DNA from: Oscillospiraceae bacterium | GTDB lineage: Bacteria > Bacillota > Clostridia > Oscillospirales > Ruminococcaceae | Length of the DNA: 21,308 bases | Assembly (NCBI GenBank): GCA_016296165.1 | Contig: JAEDJV010000031.1 | Span: forward strand, 1-21,308 | Direction: 5' to 3' | Part shown: piece by piece, positions 7,108 to 13,973 of the stretch | Numbering within the stretch: position 1 is the stretch's first letter | Layout: the number at the start of each line of letters is the position of its first letter | Notes under the pieces: generated by a model | Seen by the model: only the letters and a program-made list of their open reading frames with translations | What the model was told of the DNA's origin: nothing | Databases searched by the model: none | Position numbers and translations under genes: made by a program

Positions 7108-7665
7108 GTGAGTGATAATGAAATAATCGAATTATTCTGGTCACGCTCTGAAGAAGCAATTACCGAAACTGATAAAAAATACAGAAAAGAATGTATGAAA
7201 ATATCACACAATATTCTGAACAATACTTCTGACTGTGAAGAATGTCTTAATGACACCTACATGACCGCCTGGAATATCATTCCCCCTAATCGTCCCAATT
7301 ATCTGTGTGCCTTTATCTGCAAAATAATGAGAAATCATTCACTTAGAAAATATGAATATTATCACAGAGAAAAAAGAAAAAATCATATCAGTCAGTCACT
7401 GGATGAACTTAATGAGTGTATACCGGATAAATGCAGCACAGAAGATATAGCGGATAAAAACGAACTTGCAAAGGAGATTCAAAATTTTCTCATGGCTCAG
7501 AACATTGAAAAACGAGTAATATTTATCAGAAGATACTGGTTTTACGATTCTTTTGAACAGATATCAGAAAAATGCGGCATAAGTGAAGACAATGTAAAAA
7601 TGACGCTAACTCGTTTGCGCAAAAACCTCAGACAGTTTCTTACAGAAAGAGGGTTTACATATTGA
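7108..7665 (+). CDS. ECF-type sigma-70 family sigma factor
   Basis: This roughly 185-aa protein has only sigma regions 2 and 4, the layout of ECF (group 4) sigma factors. Region 2 includes the block CEECLNDTYMTAWNIIPP, where Ruminococcus-type ECF factors typically read D.EECLNDTY...WN.IPP. The C-terminal part FEQISEKCGISEDNVKMTLTRLRKNLRQFL is the region 4 helix-turn-helix that reads the -35 box. I place the start at GTG 7108, 7 nt after AAGGAGGGAG (7091-7100). An in-frame ATG at 7078 would add ten residues but lacks a good ribosome site. The stop overlaps the next start (TTGA), so the downstream membrane protein is tightly coupled, as for sigma/anti-sigma pairs. No clear sigma-A promoter is seen upstream; autoregulation is plausible but unproven. 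Target genes are unknown. Confidence 0.85.
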   Translation: MSDNEIIELFWSRSEEAITETDKKYRKECMKISHNILNNTSDCEECLNDTYMTAWNIIPPNRPNYLCAFICKIMRNHSLRKYEYYHREKRKNHISQSLDELNECIPDKCSTEDIADKNELAKEIQNFLMAQNIEKRVIFIRRYWFYDSFEQISEKCGISEDNVKMTLTRLRKNLRQFLTERGFTY

Positions 7666-8858
7666 ATACTAATAATCTGAAAGATGCAATAGGTATGCTT
7701 GACGATTTATTGATTGATGAAGCAATAAAATACGATAAAACAGTAAAAAGTGAAATTAACAAAGCTAAAATTTCAGAGTACCCTTCAGAAGACGAATACA
7801 GTCTGGAGCCATCCGTTATTACTGGAGAAAGAAAATCAATTTACTGGTTAATCCCTGCTGTCGCATCAGTATTTCTGATAGTAATACTTGCTTTTCAGAA
7901 AAATCCCGATAATAATGTAAATGACAGGATAAACATTTCCACATCTGATATTACAACAACTTCAGCCTCTTCTTCAGCCCCGCAGAAATTTATATTCACG
8001 TATTCAGACACCCCTCCATCAGTTACGCCCAAATTAAACAGTGAATATACTTTTTCAGAAACATCAGATACTGTAACCGTTATTGTTTCCCCTGTTCCTG
8101 CTGCAATATCCGATACACCGGCAGCCACTATGCCTCCAGCTGAAATTCCATATACAACTGATTCTATTCCGGAAACGGAATCCCGGACTTCAGAACAATC
8201 CACAGAACCTGCTGCAACTACTGCATCATCTGACATAATGGTTACTGAATCAGTCGCAGAGATATCCCCGGACAACAGTATAACGCTCTCCAATAATACT
8301 GTTCTTTACTCAGAACAATATGTCTTCTCTCCTGAAGGTATAAAAAAATATACAGAAAATACATACATACTTAAAATAACGCCGAAAGAAGGAGTGTCTT
8401 TTCCAAAAGATGAGATAAACAACAGACTTTCAGACAGTATGACGCATCTGAGAGAAATAGAAGATCATTATGAAAGTTATATTGGAAATCCACTAAATAG
8501 AGACAGTGTACTTAGTATTCTTCTTGACTATGATGAGATAAAGCTTATCGAAGAAAGTTCAATACTGGAAGTATATCAGGACGTATATATTGCATATATC
8601 ACAATAAAAGGTCACCATAGTGAAGATGAACTTACCAGCAGCTACGGAGAATTTTTGGAACGTTTTTCTGAAGAAAAAGAAATAAACGGCAGCACATTCA
8701 GAACTGCAGCACCAAAGATTAATTTCAGTGATATCAGTAATAATGATTACTGCGAAAGATTAAAAGAATTTCTTTCTGACAGCAATATTACTGTAAATTA
8801 TTCTGAAAATTATTCTTATAAAACCAATTTATCAAAAATAATTTATGAAACCCAGTAA
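7662..8858 (+). CDS. Membrane protein with anti-sigma layout and Ser/Thr/Pro-rich stalk
   Basis: This 398-aa protein starts at TTG 7662, overlapping the sigma-factor stop by 4 nt, behind AAAGAGGG (7646-7653). An N-terminal part of about 57 residues, presumably cytoplasmic, is followed by one transmembrane helix (about 60-79). Outside the membrane comes a long stalk rich in Ser, Thr, Pro and Ala (about 92-205), then a folded-looking C-terminal domain (about 206-398) with mixed charge that I do not recognise. Position, coupling and topology match membrane anti-sigma factors, which hold an ECF factor through the short inner part and release it on an outside signal; Clostridium RsgI proteins use this plan to sense polysaccharides. 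No zinc-binding anti-sigma motif is seen. The anti-sigma role is inferred from context. Confidence 0.7.
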   Translation: MNTNNLKDAIGMLDDLLIDEAIKYDKTVKSEINKAKISEYPSEDEYSLEPSVITGERKSIYWLIPAVASVFLIVILAFQKNPDNNVNDRINISTSDITTTSASSSAPQKFIFTYSDTPPSVTPKLNSEYTFSETSDTVTVIVSPVPAAISDTPAATMPPAEIPYTTDSIPETESRTSEQSTEPAATTASSDIMVTESVAEISPDNSITLSNNTVLYSEQYVFSPEGIKKYTENTYILKITPKEGVSFPKDEINNRLSDSMTHLREIEDHYESYIGNPLNRDSVLSILLDYDEIKLIEESSILEVYQDVYIAYITIKGHHSEDELTSSYGEFLERFSEEKEINGSTFRTAAPKINFSDISNNDYCERLKEFLSDSNITVNYSENYSYKTNLSKIIYETQ

Positions 8859-8873
8859 AAGGAGGAATTCACC

Positions 8874-10070
8874 ATGAAAAAATTCAATATCTTTATGATT
8901 TCTGTATCATTAAGCTTATGTTCAGCACTTACCGTAGGGACAGTATCCCCAAAGTTATGTAATGTAATCAGTGCCGGAGAAATCACTGCAGAAGAAGAAA
9001 ATATTTCTGTTCCGGTTTCCCCTGTCATCAGCAAGGGCGGTGCAGAATTCAGTTATAACGCGTCTTATAGTGCTATCATTATAGACGGAGAAGGAACATT
9101 CACATCAGGAGAACTAAATGATTTCATGTCATCATGCCAAAAGACCAATTACATTGTTATCGGGAAAAATATCACTATTCCTGAAAACGGTTCAGTGTAC
9201 AACCCATTTTTAATTACTTTTACATGTACATTCTATAATACTGAACCGCCATATCCGATTTTCTGCTATTCTGAGAGTGATACTTATGCAAAATATACCG
9301 CTATGATTAATACTCTTTGTCAGGAAAAAGAAACTGATGAAGCCCACCTGCCTTTTAAAATAAACCTTATTCCGGATACAACTGATACAAAAGATGTCAT
9401 CTATGTTCCCGCTGATGTTGAAGTTCCGCCTGTTCAGACAGAAAACAGGATACAACTTCTCGGCAGAAATCACAATAACATAAGTTTCTACTATAAAGAA
9501 GCTGACCATGGTCTGATAATTGACGGATCCGGTTCATTCTCAGTTGATGATTACATAGAATACTGTGGTTCTGTTATAGACCATGTAAATTATATAGTTG
9601 TAGGCAAAAACGTAGAGATACCTGAAAGTTCAGAACAAGAATCAAAAATAAATATATTTATATTATCAGTTATGGGCGTGTCAAGATCAAAACTTTACAC
9701 ATATGCTGATACTGATTGTGTAAAAAAAGTAAATTGTATGGTCGAGAATATGAAAAACCAGGAGTTGTATAATTTAAACATAATAGATGAAAACACAAAT
9801 GTCTGTGATATTTATGAAACCTACAACGAAACATTATTCACCAGAGGCGATATCAATGGTGATACAACAGTTGATCTTACAGATTTGTCTGAGCTCTCGC
9901 TGCTGCTCATCGGAGATAAAACTTCAGACTCTGTAACTGAAAAAATTGCTGATATAGATGATGACAATAAAGTAACTATCGCAGACCTCACAAGATTGAA
10001 ACAGTATATCTCCAAATCTCTGAAAACATGGAATGGAACAAAAATACATCAGTCATACAAATTGTATTAA
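8874..10070 (+). CDS. Secreted dockerin protein with two copies of an unrecognised domain
   Basis: This 398-aa protein lies 15 nt after the putative anti-sigma gene, behind AAGGAGG, so it is in the same operon. It has a signal peptide (about 1-34), then two related segments, about 53-166 and 197-304. Each contains a beta-rich block (AIIIDGEGTF / GLIIDGSGSF), then a helix and the closely matching YIVIGKNITIPE / YIVVGKNVEIPE, then a Tyr/Cys-rich part ending in INLI / LNII. I know no catalytic family that fits; the pattern is faintly like the pre-LRR strands of BspA-type proteins. The C-terminus is a dockerin (about 324-382) with Ca-binding repeats GDINGDTTVD and DIDDDNKVT, so the protein should dock on a cohesin. 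Its role may be binding or adaptor-like. Confidence 0.78.
   Translation: MKKFNIFMISVSLSLCSALTVGTVSPKLCNVISAGEITAEEENISVPVSPVISKGGAEFSYNASYSAIIIDGEGTFTSGELNDFMSSCQKTNYIVIGKNITIPENGSVYNPFLITFTCTFYNTEPPYPIFCYSESDTYAKYTAMINTLCQEKETDEAHLPFKINLIPDTTDTKDVIYVPADVEVPPVQTENRIQLLGRNHNNISFYYKEADHGLIIDGSGSFSVDDYIEYCGSVIDHVNYIVVGKNVEIPESSEQESKINIFILSVMGVSRSKLYTYADTDCVKKVNCMVENMKNQELYNLNIIDENTNVCDIYETYNETLFTRGDINGDTTVDLTDLSELSLLLIGDKTSDSVTEKIADIDDDNKVTIADLTRLKQYISKSLKTWNGTKIHQSYKLY
9030..9785 (+). repeat. Internal domain duplication inside the dockerin protein
   Basis: Codons 53-166 and 197-304 encode two copies of the same domain, recognisable by IIIDGEGTF against LIIDGSGSF and by the shared pattern YIVxGKNxxIPE. 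Similarity is at protein level and diverged, so the duplication is old. Confidence 0.7.
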
Positions 10071-10111
10071 CCTTATAATCGACAAACCTGCATACTTGAT
10101 TTATAATATAA

Positions 10112-10139
10112 TTGAAATTAGCATAATCTGAATTATATT
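10112..10139 (+). promoter_or_regulatory. Possible promoter upstream of a short ORF
   Basis: TTGAAA at 10112-10117 and TATATT at 10134-10139 with 16-bp spacing, 21 nt before the short ORF at 10161. The region is AT-rich, so chance is possible. Confidence 0.4.
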
Positions 10140-10160
10140 AACGCAGAGGGTTATAAGAAT

Positions 10161-10226
10161 ATGAACTTTATCGGAATAGAAAACGATGAAATTATTCTGA
10201 TAAACGAGGACAAAATAATGCATTAA
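10161..10226 (+). CDS. Possible small protein of 21 aa
   Basis: A short ORF starts at ATG 10161 behind AGAGGG (10145-10150) and encodes 21 residues beginning MNFIGIENDE. It is acidic and rich in Ile, with no signal or membrane helix. A promoter-like pair precedes it and a strong terminator starts 4 nt after its stop, so the unit is complete in form. It could also be the decayed start of a longer gene, or chance within the 3' region of the sigma operon. No family recognised. Confidence 0.3.
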   Translation: MNFIGIENDEIILINEDKIMH

Positions 10227-10229
10227 AAC

Positions 10230-10261
10230 AACGGCGGCAGACTTCCACGTCTGCCGCCGTT
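10230..10261. terminator. GC-rich bidirectional terminator hairpin
   Basis: AACGGCGGCAGAC (10230-10242) pairs perfectly with 10249-10261 around TTCCAC. It lies between convergent transcription units. A near copy of the same hairpin occurs at 15595-15625. Confidence 0.8.
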
Positions 10262-10276
10262 ATATGTTCTGTTATA

Positions 10277-12403
10277 TTAAAAATAAAGATTTCTGGAGCC
10301 ACCCATATATTTTACAAGTTCCACAACATCCAATATATCAAAATTTTCATCGTAGTTGAAGTCATACGCTCCGCTGATAATGTCAGCTTCTGTATCCAGA
10401 AGCATTTCCTTCATAAGAATAAGATCCAAAATATTTATCTTATTATCTGCGTTTACATCACCAGGAGTATAATCTGTAAGATCTTTAAGACGTACTATTC
10501 TGTCAGCCTGAAGAAGAGGCATATTGAGATCGGATATGATACCGGTAAGATGGACCGCAATTTTGTCGCAGTAGTTAAGAGAAGGTACATTTTCACTAGT
10601 ACAGTTTATCAGGTATCTGTATGCGCCGGAATCGTCCACCTGAATAACATTGTCCGAGAATACTGTCATAGTACCAAAAAGATACCACCCTTCTTCTGCT
10701 TCCGTTATTTCAGGTGCATCACAGATGATGTCAGCTCTGTACGGTGATGTATATGTATAGGCATGCGATCCCGGATACTCCTGTTTTCTTGTTGCCAGCG
10801 AGTCAATAGTTATACCGGCTATATCTCCGCATTTACAGTCGATATCAGGAAGATACAGGGTGTCCTGTCCAAGTGCGTTAAAATAATCTTCCGGATAACA
10901 CATTTCACGGAAATATCCGTCACCAAGTGCCAGACATACAAAATCATATTTTTCATAGGATCTCGCCTGGGAAACAGCATTTTCGCTTCCGTATTCTATA
11001 GGTTCATTTATACTTCTGATATACTGTTCTGCATATGAACCTTCTTCAGTAACTGCCTCAAAATCATAAAGGTTTTCAGAGCCTTTTGATACGCTTCCGG
11101 TACCGCAAAAAACGAAAGCACGTCGGCCTATGTACTCTAATGATTTCGGGATAACAATCTTTTTAAGGGCAGTACAGTTGCTGAATACTTCGTCTTCTAT
11201 TTTCTTAAGACCATCCGGCAGGGTAACTGACGTAAGTGATTTGCAGTTGTAAAACGATCTTTTACAGATTCTGTTAAGATTTTTGCTCAGCTTTACTTCC
11301 TTTAGTTTATAATTATCTTCAAATACTGAAAATCCCATATCTTTTACGCTGTCAGCCATTGTAACAGATTCGGCATATACAAGACCTTTTAGAGAGTTGG
11401 TTCCAAGAGATGTTATTCCGTCTTCAATGACAATGTGTTTAACATCCTTATAGTTCCATGGCTGTTCAGAAATAGTATAATTATTTACTTCTCCGGAGCC
11501 GTAAATAGTCAGTACACCATCCTTTAGTCTGTAAAATGCCTTCTCTCCGCATTGTCCGGTTTCTGCACCGTCATCACCCGGCACCTCACCGTCAACTGCC
11601 TCAAATGTTATTTTCTTGCTGTCATGATCTATTTCTTTTACTACAATAGTTCCTTCCCCTATGTATCTGGAATAATAGTCAGGTGTATAGGCTGCAAATG
11701 ATAAACCGTTTACTGAATATTCATTGTAAAGCAGAAGTACTGCAGTTCTGTCCACGATATCGCCCTTTTTAAGTGAATCCGGATAGATATACTTTATGCT
11801 GTCAATCTGCGGAGCGAGAATCAGTTCAAAACCAGCCTTGATTACCTCAACATCATACGGCAGAATCAGTTTGAAATCATTCTGCGGTGTAAAACTGTCA
11901 TTGGTTATGGTACCTTTTTCTGTAATGTATGAATATCCTATAGAACTGCTGCTGTCATTCTGATCATGATAAATAGTGTCATACTTGTACAGCTTCTGAC
12001 GCAGTTTCAGGTCCTTATTGCAGTAATCCTTACTCATCCTTGCATCAGATGAAACAGGTACTTCAACTTCAGTACTGTTATATTCTCCTGTCGTACCGCG
12101 TGCTGTTTTTATGGTTATTACAGCAACCCCATCACCAACACCTGTTACTGTACCCTCTTCATCAACGGTTGCAACACTTTCATCCGATGACAAATATATA
12201 GTTTCCGGAATAGCTCCGTTACTCCACTCAAAAATAAGTTTTTTGCTTTCACCTACAGCAAGAACGTCTTTAGGGAGCGTTACACTTCTTAAAGACGCAA
12301 TCAGCTGATATGCCGATATGCTGCTGTCATTAAACTGACAACAAGGTACTGAAGCAAGAGAGATTCCTCCGGCGATTAGTACGGATAATATTTTCTTCTT
12401 CAA
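10277..12403 (-). CDS. Secreted Big_2 / BspA leucine-rich-repeat protein with dockerin
   Basis: This 708-aa exported protein starts at TTG 12401-12403 behind AGGAGG (plus CCTCCT at 12414-12419). After a signal peptide (about 1-31) comes a bacterial Ig-like Big_2 domain (about 38-117; LSSDESVATVDEEGTVTGVGDG is diagnostic). A beta-rich region (about 120-275) follows. Residues 285-435 form a BspA-type LRR_5 domain with the entry strand DGVLTIYGSGEVNNY and then several repeats of the kind SLTSVTLPDGLKKIEDEVFSNC. A further unrecognised domain (about 485-643) precedes a dockerin (645-708) with repeats GDVNADNKIN and DFNYDENFD, the second less canonical. No catalytic motif is seen, so adhesion or substrate binding on a cohesin scaffold is the likely role. 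The gene is convergent with the sigma/dockerin operon. Confidence 0.83.
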   Translation of the reverse strand: MKKKILSVLIAGGISLASVPCCQFNDSSISAYQLIASLRSVTLPKDVLAVGESKKLIFEWSNGAIPETIYLSSDESVATVDEEGTVTGVGDGVAVITIKTARGTTGEYNSTEVEVPVSSDARMSKDYCNKDLKLRQKLYKYDTIYHDQNDSSSSIGYSYITEKGTITNDSFTPQNDFKLILPYDVEVIKAGFELILAPQIDSIKYIYPDSLKKGDIVDRTAVLLLYNEYSVNGLSFAAYTPDYYSRYIGEGTIVVKEIDHDSKKITFEAVDGEVPGDDGAETGQCGEKAFYRLKDGVLTIYGSGEVNNYTISEQPWNYKDVKHIVIEDGITSLGTNSLKGLVYAESVTMADSVKDMGFSVFEDNYKLKEVKLSKNLNRICKRSFYNCKSLTSVTLPDGLKKIEDEVFSNCTALKKIVIPKSLEYIGRRAFVFCGTGSVSKGSENLYDFEAVTEEGSYAEQYIRSINEPIEYGSENAVSQARSYEKYDFVCLALGDGYFREMCYPEDYFNALGQDTLYLPDIDCKCGDIAGITIDSLATRKQEYPGSHAYTYTSPYRADIICDAPEITEAEEGWYLFGTMTVFSDNVIQVDDSGAYRYLINCTSENVPSLNYCDKIAVHLTGIISDLNMPLLQADRIVRLKDLTDYTPGDVNADNKINILDLILMKEMLLDTEADIISGAYDFNYDENFDILDVVELVKYMGGSRNLYF

Positions 12404-12486
12404 AATAAATCTTCCTCCTAAAAAATATATACATATTACTTATCGGATTTTTTTTAGTATAATCAATAACGAAACAGAATTATAAT

Positions 12487-12622
12487 ATAGTAAACGCAAT
12501 AAATAAATTGCGTTTACTATTAGCCGATTTGCACGGAGATGACGTAGTCATCGGATGTGCAAGGCAATATAAATAAAATAATTATAGTGAAAGTCAAATT
12601 TATTTTGACTTTCACTATAATT
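12487..12622. repeat. Cluster of three strong hairpins, MITE-like or structured RNA
   Basis: Hairpin 1 is a perfect 14-bp stem (12487-12500 with 12507-12520). Hairpin 2 (12523-12565) is a multi-part stem: GCC/GGC, TTGCAC/GTGCAA and GATGAC/GTCATC, with purine GGA internal loops facing each other. Hairpin 3 is a perfect 19-bp stem (12580-12598 with 12604-12622). The outer ends of hairpins 1 and 3 resemble each other (ATAGTAAACGC and ATAGTGAAAGTC), so the unit looks like one 136-bp element with related ends. No ORF is inside. It lies upstream of the TTG start of the Big_2/LRR gene and beside a broken nuclease gene. Confidence 0.55.
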
Positions 12623-12648
12623 TCTAATCCGCATCCCTCAATAAAATC

Positions 12649-12684
12649 AAGCCACGTAAATGTTTAGTTTACGTGGCTTTTCTT
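12649..12684. terminator. Terminator at the end of the nuclease remnant
   Basis: AAGCCACGTAAA (12649-12660) pairs with TTTACGTGGCTT (12668-12679) around a 7-nt loop. A T-run follows on the plus strand (TTTTCTTATT) and a weaker one on the minus strand. It lies just past the stop of the minus-strand remnant. Confidence 0.7.
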
Positions 12685-13159
12685 ATTCTTCGTCCTGATA
12701 AACCGTCTCCCCCATCTTCACCCTGCACGTCTTTCCGTAAAATGCTATTCCGTAGCTCATTACCTTCTGATAGCAGTCATCTGTGAGTTGTTGTGCGTAC
12801 TTTCTCGTTCTGATCTGCTCAAGTGCTGCATCGCATCTGTCGTTTAGTTCTTTAAAAGTACCAGCTATCTTCACTTCAATTATCACCGCTGTTTCCCTTG
12901 TCTGAAATTCACAGATTGTTATATCCGTTCTTCCGTCTCCGTTTTCCCGGTTGGATTTTATTTCGTATTCATCGTTTCCGGTTATCGCTCCTAAAAGAAA
13001 TCCATGATAGAAGTTTTCAAGGCAGTCATGGAAACTTATGCTCTTTCTGAGCCAGCGGTTTATTTCCTTCTGTGCCTCCTCCGGTTTTCCATCAAGGAAA
13101 AATCCCAGAAGTTCCGGAGTTCTTTCCTTCTTTACAATGTCATCAAACTTTTTTTGGAT
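12683..13159 (-). pseudogene. 5'-truncated PD-(D/E)XK nuclease gene (DUF1703/PDDEXK_9 type)
   Basis: An open minus-strand frame of about 158 codons runs from 13159 to the stop at 12683, directly after an in-frame TAA (plus TTA at 13160-13162). It contains no ATG, GTG or TTG before GTG at 12886. The translation matches the C-terminal half of the AAA-ATPase/PD-(D/E)XK family common in gut anaerobes: LENFYHGFLLGA, then EIKSNRENGDGRTDI (active-site D), then VIIEVKI (the E-x-K pair), and IAFYGKTC near the end. The whole N-terminal P-loop ATPase domain is missing; the sequence beyond the break is a palindrome. The catalytic core looks intact, but without a start codon or ribosome site this is probably a remnant. 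The 67-aa ORF from GTG 12886 would lack the active-site aspartate. Confidence 0.8.
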
Positions 13160-13184
13160 TTAGGATTCCAGATAATTTCCTTTG

Positions 13185-13230
13185 AGTGATACTGTAAAAT
13201 GTTCCACGTGGAACATTTTACAGTATCACT
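13185..13230. repeat. 46-bp perfect palindrome containing a parS-like site
   Basis: Positions 13185-13207 and 13208-13230 are exact reverse complements with no spacer. The centre, TGTTCCACGTGGAACA (13200-13215), differs from the ParB/Spo0J site consensus TGTTTCACGTGAAACA by two symmetric changes, and such GTTCCACGTGGAAC variants are used as parS in other bacteria. The arms (AGTGATACTGTAAAA) extend 15 bp beyond the core on each side. No T-run follows, so a simple terminator is unlikely. Confidence 0.75.
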
Positions 13231-13254
13231 TCTGCTTTATTCCCCGCGTCCTGC

Positions 13255-13283
13255 TTGCTTTTTTCTTAAAAATATCCTATACT
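13255..13283 (+). promoter_or_regulatory. Promoter of the response-regulator gene
   Basis: TTGCTT at 13255-13260 and TATACT at 13278-13283 with 17-bp spacing, 50 nt upstream of the start at 13334. Confidence 0.6.
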
Positions 13284-13333
13284 TATACATAAACTGTATC
13301 TCTTCTTTATATTTTATTTCAGGGAGTGATTAT

Positions 13334-13966
13334 ATGATACGGGTTGCTGTTGTTGATGATGATGGAGTGTTTGCCAAAGATCTGAGCAGGTCTGTATACG
13401 AAGAACTGTGCAGAAGATCCATTCAGTGCGAAATATGTGATTTCAGAGACGGTAAAACAATTCTTGACAGTCACAGTAAAAAAGAATTTCAGCTAATCAT
13501 GCTCGATATAGGTCTTCCGGACAATGACGGCTTTCTTGTTGCCAGGAAAATAAACTTAACAGGGACAAACACGCAGATAATATTTATTACAAGCAAGGTT
13601 CATCTCGTATTTGATTCGTTTGAATACATGCCTATAGCATTTATACCAAAGGACAATTACAAAAAAGATCTTTCAAAGTACATCGGTATTTTTCTGAGAA
13701 AACATGAAACAAACGGCTATCGTTTTGAATACAGCTCAGAAAATGGTGATGAATCCATAGATCTTAAGAGTATAATTTATTTTTCAGCTAACAATCATGA
13801 TATTTTTTTTGTCAAAAAAAACAAAGATATTGTAAACATAGCATCCAGGCGGGATATCCGACGCTCGCATAGAAGTACTGATAATAACAAAACTCCTTTA
13901 TTTTCTGATAACCCAGTCAATCGTTGTTATAAACAGAAAAAAAGAATATGTTTTCTGTGCAGCTGA
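13334..13966 (+). CDS. LytTR-type response regulator with truncated DNA-binding domain
   Basis: I take the start at ATG 13334 behind AGGGAG (13321-13326); the open frame extends upstream to 13199, but that part is the palindrome and an untranslated leader. The 210-aa product has a complete receiver domain: acidic pocket DDD at 8-10, phospho-acceptor Asp58 in LIMLDIGLPDNDG, Ser87, and Lys106 in FIPKD. A LytTR (AgrA-type) domain begins at about 130 with IDLKSIIYFSANNHDIFF, but after about residue 174 the similarity stops and an unrelated tail follows to the stop. About 60 residues of LytTR, including much of the DNA-binding face, are missing. The tail region in another frame encodes kinase-like membrane sequence, so a deletion joined this gene to the next. 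DNA binding is probably lost. Confidence 0.75.
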   Translation: MIRVAVVDDDGVFAKDLSRSVYEELCRRSIQCEICDFRDGKTILDSHSKKEFQLIMLDIGLPDNDGFLVARKINLTGTNTQIIFITSKVHLVFDSFEYMPIAFIPKDNYKKDLSKYIGIFLRKHETNGYRFEYSSENGDESIDLKSIIYFSANNHDIFFVKKNKDIVNIASRRDIRRSHRSTDNNKTPLFSDNPVNRCYKQKKRICFLCS

Positions 13967-13973
13967 ATGGTTT

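Noticed and set aside
7895..8293. 132-aa ORF on the minus strand
   Set aside because: It is antisense to the low-complexity Ser/Thr/Pro stalk of the membrane protein; the repetitive Val/Ser/Gly/Glu composition is the mirror of that bias and no ribosome site is seen.
12487..12622. Retron-type ncRNA
   Set aside because: Strong stems are present, but there is no reverse transcriptase gene nearby and the flanking a1/a2 repeat arrangement is not evident.
13004..13189. 61-aa ORF on the plus strand
   Set aside because: It is antisense to the nuclease remnant, whose minus-strand frame carries recognisable family motifs.
13185..13230. Simple terminator for the response-regulator region or nuclease remnant
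   Set aside because: There is no T-run on either side and it lies upstream of both genes; the parS-like core explains the centre better.
13199..13333. 45-residue N-terminal extension of the response regulator
   Set aside because: It would start inside the palindrome, runs through the promoter, and a proper ribosome site precedes ATG 13334, which begins exactly at the receiver domain.
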